Positions 5,450 to 5,832 of a stretch of 5,832 bases of DNA are shown one piece after another (the stretch's first letter is position 1; each line of letters begins with the position of its first letter). The DNA comes from Bacteroidota bacterium (GTDB lineage: Bacteria; Bacteroidota; Bacteroidia; Bacteroidales; Paludibacteraceae). The notes under the pieces were generated by a model. It was not told the origin of the DNA. It worked only from the letters and a program-made list of their open reading frames with translations, and made no database searches. The stretch spans positions 1 through 5,832 of the forward strand of contig JAKLIM010000246.1 of the NCBI GenBank assembly GCA_022709605.1, in the 5' to 3' direction. The translations under genes were made by a program, and so were the position numbers.

Positions 5450-5832
5450 ATGAATAATTTAATCACACTTTTTCTTTTTATTGCTTTTGCAGTTGCTACC
5501 TCAGCACAAACTGCTTTAAAAAACTTATCTCATAATTATCAGGGCGTTTCAATCGTAAATTCGGCCAGAGATCATCTGGAACAAAATGAATATTACCTAA
5601 ATGCTTCCAATAGATATGATGCTATAACTGAATCTGAAAATGGTTTAAGTGACCTGATGATATGCCCCGAAAATAGCCTTTTTAGCATTGTTCCACAAGA
5701 TTATAACAATGCATACACCAGCAAAAAATCCTATGGATACATTTGTAACCAGAGTTATTCCGGGGTTAAAGGCAATATTGTGCAGGTTACCTTCTGGGGT
5801 ATATTTTCAAGTAAAGGAATTCCTGCTAAACC
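5450..5832 (+). CDS. Secreted protein of unknown function, N-terminal part, 3' end outside window
   Basis: The frame is open from the ATG at 5450-5452 to the window end, giving 127 codons plus two bases. Residues 1-19 form a signal peptide: a hydrophobic core LITLFLFIAFAV followed by ATSA and Gln20, and Bacteroidota signal peptidase I sites often end in SAQ like this. No Cys follows directly, so it is not a lipoprotein and is probably exported to the periplasm, surface or medium. The mature part is polar, Asn- and Ser-rich, with two cysteines (C72, C99). The segment around 95-118 (YGYICNQSYSG...VQVTFWGIF) has the look of a beta-sandwich strand pair as in large surface or type IX-secreted proteins of the phylum, but the diagnostic C-terminal sorting domain would be outside the window. 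I do not recognise the family. There is no Shine-Dalgarno. The signal-peptide n-region has no Lys or Arg, which is unusual. The open frame with signal peptide and a strong upstream promoter make it a real gene; the function is unknown. Confidence 0.8.
   Translation, partial: MNNLITLFLFIAFAVATSAQTALKNLSHNYQGVSIVNSARDHLEQNEYYLNASNRYDAITESENGLSDLMICPENSLFSIVPQDYNNAYTSKKSYGYICNQSYSGVKGNIVQVTFWGIFSSKGIPAK

Noticed and set aside
5278..5466. Minus-strand open frame of 62 codons after clpC.
   Set aside because: It spans the clpC terminator, the AT tract and the promoter of the secreted gene. Its product is low-complexity (Phe/Asn/Lys-rich), as expected from AT-rich non-coding DNA.

Overview
The window looks like ordinary chromosomal DNA from a member of the Bacteroidota, probably Bacteroidales or a relative. 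Three things point there: AT-rich spacers carrying TAnnTTTG-type promoter boxes, start codons mostly without a Shine-Dalgarno sequence, and protein families typical of the phylum. No mobile element, CRISPR array, rRNA or tRNA gene was seen.

Layout. Positions 1-781 (minus strand) hold the first 260 codons of a phosphoglucomutase/phosphomannomutase-type phosphohexomutase, whose 3' end lies outside the window. Positions 782-990 are a spacer with a strong minus-strand terminator (about 900-947) that ends the next gene. Positions 991-2379 (minus) encode a complete 462-residue major facilitator transporter that resembles the eukaryotic lysosomal dipeptide carrier MFSD1. Positions 2380-2711 are a divergent intergenic region with candidate promoters for both flanking genes, a 14-bp dyad and short direct repeats. 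Positions 2712-5228 (plus) encode a complete ClpC-type Hsp100 unfoldase; its probable start is the ATG at 2712, not the upstream in-frame TTG at 2682. A hairpin plus ten T residues (5286-5319) terminates it. Positions 5450-5832 (plus) are the start of an unrecognised secreted protein that runs off the window, preceded by a well-formed Bacteroidota promoter at 5338-5369.

The four genes appear to be four separate transcription units, since each has its own promoter candidate or is isolated by a terminator. They do not form a recognisable pathway. ClpC does protein quality control with ClpP in the cytoplasm, the MFS protein may import small peptides or another small solute, the mutase belongs to central sugar-phosphate metabolism, and the last product is exported. 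A peptide link between ClpC and the MFSD1-like carrier is conceivable but rests only on adjacency.

No clear new multi-gene system is present. The most interesting points are the MFSD1-like transporter with candidate substrate residues E142 and R173, the (AT)6 tract inside the spacer of the secreted-protein promoter, and the corrected clpC start.
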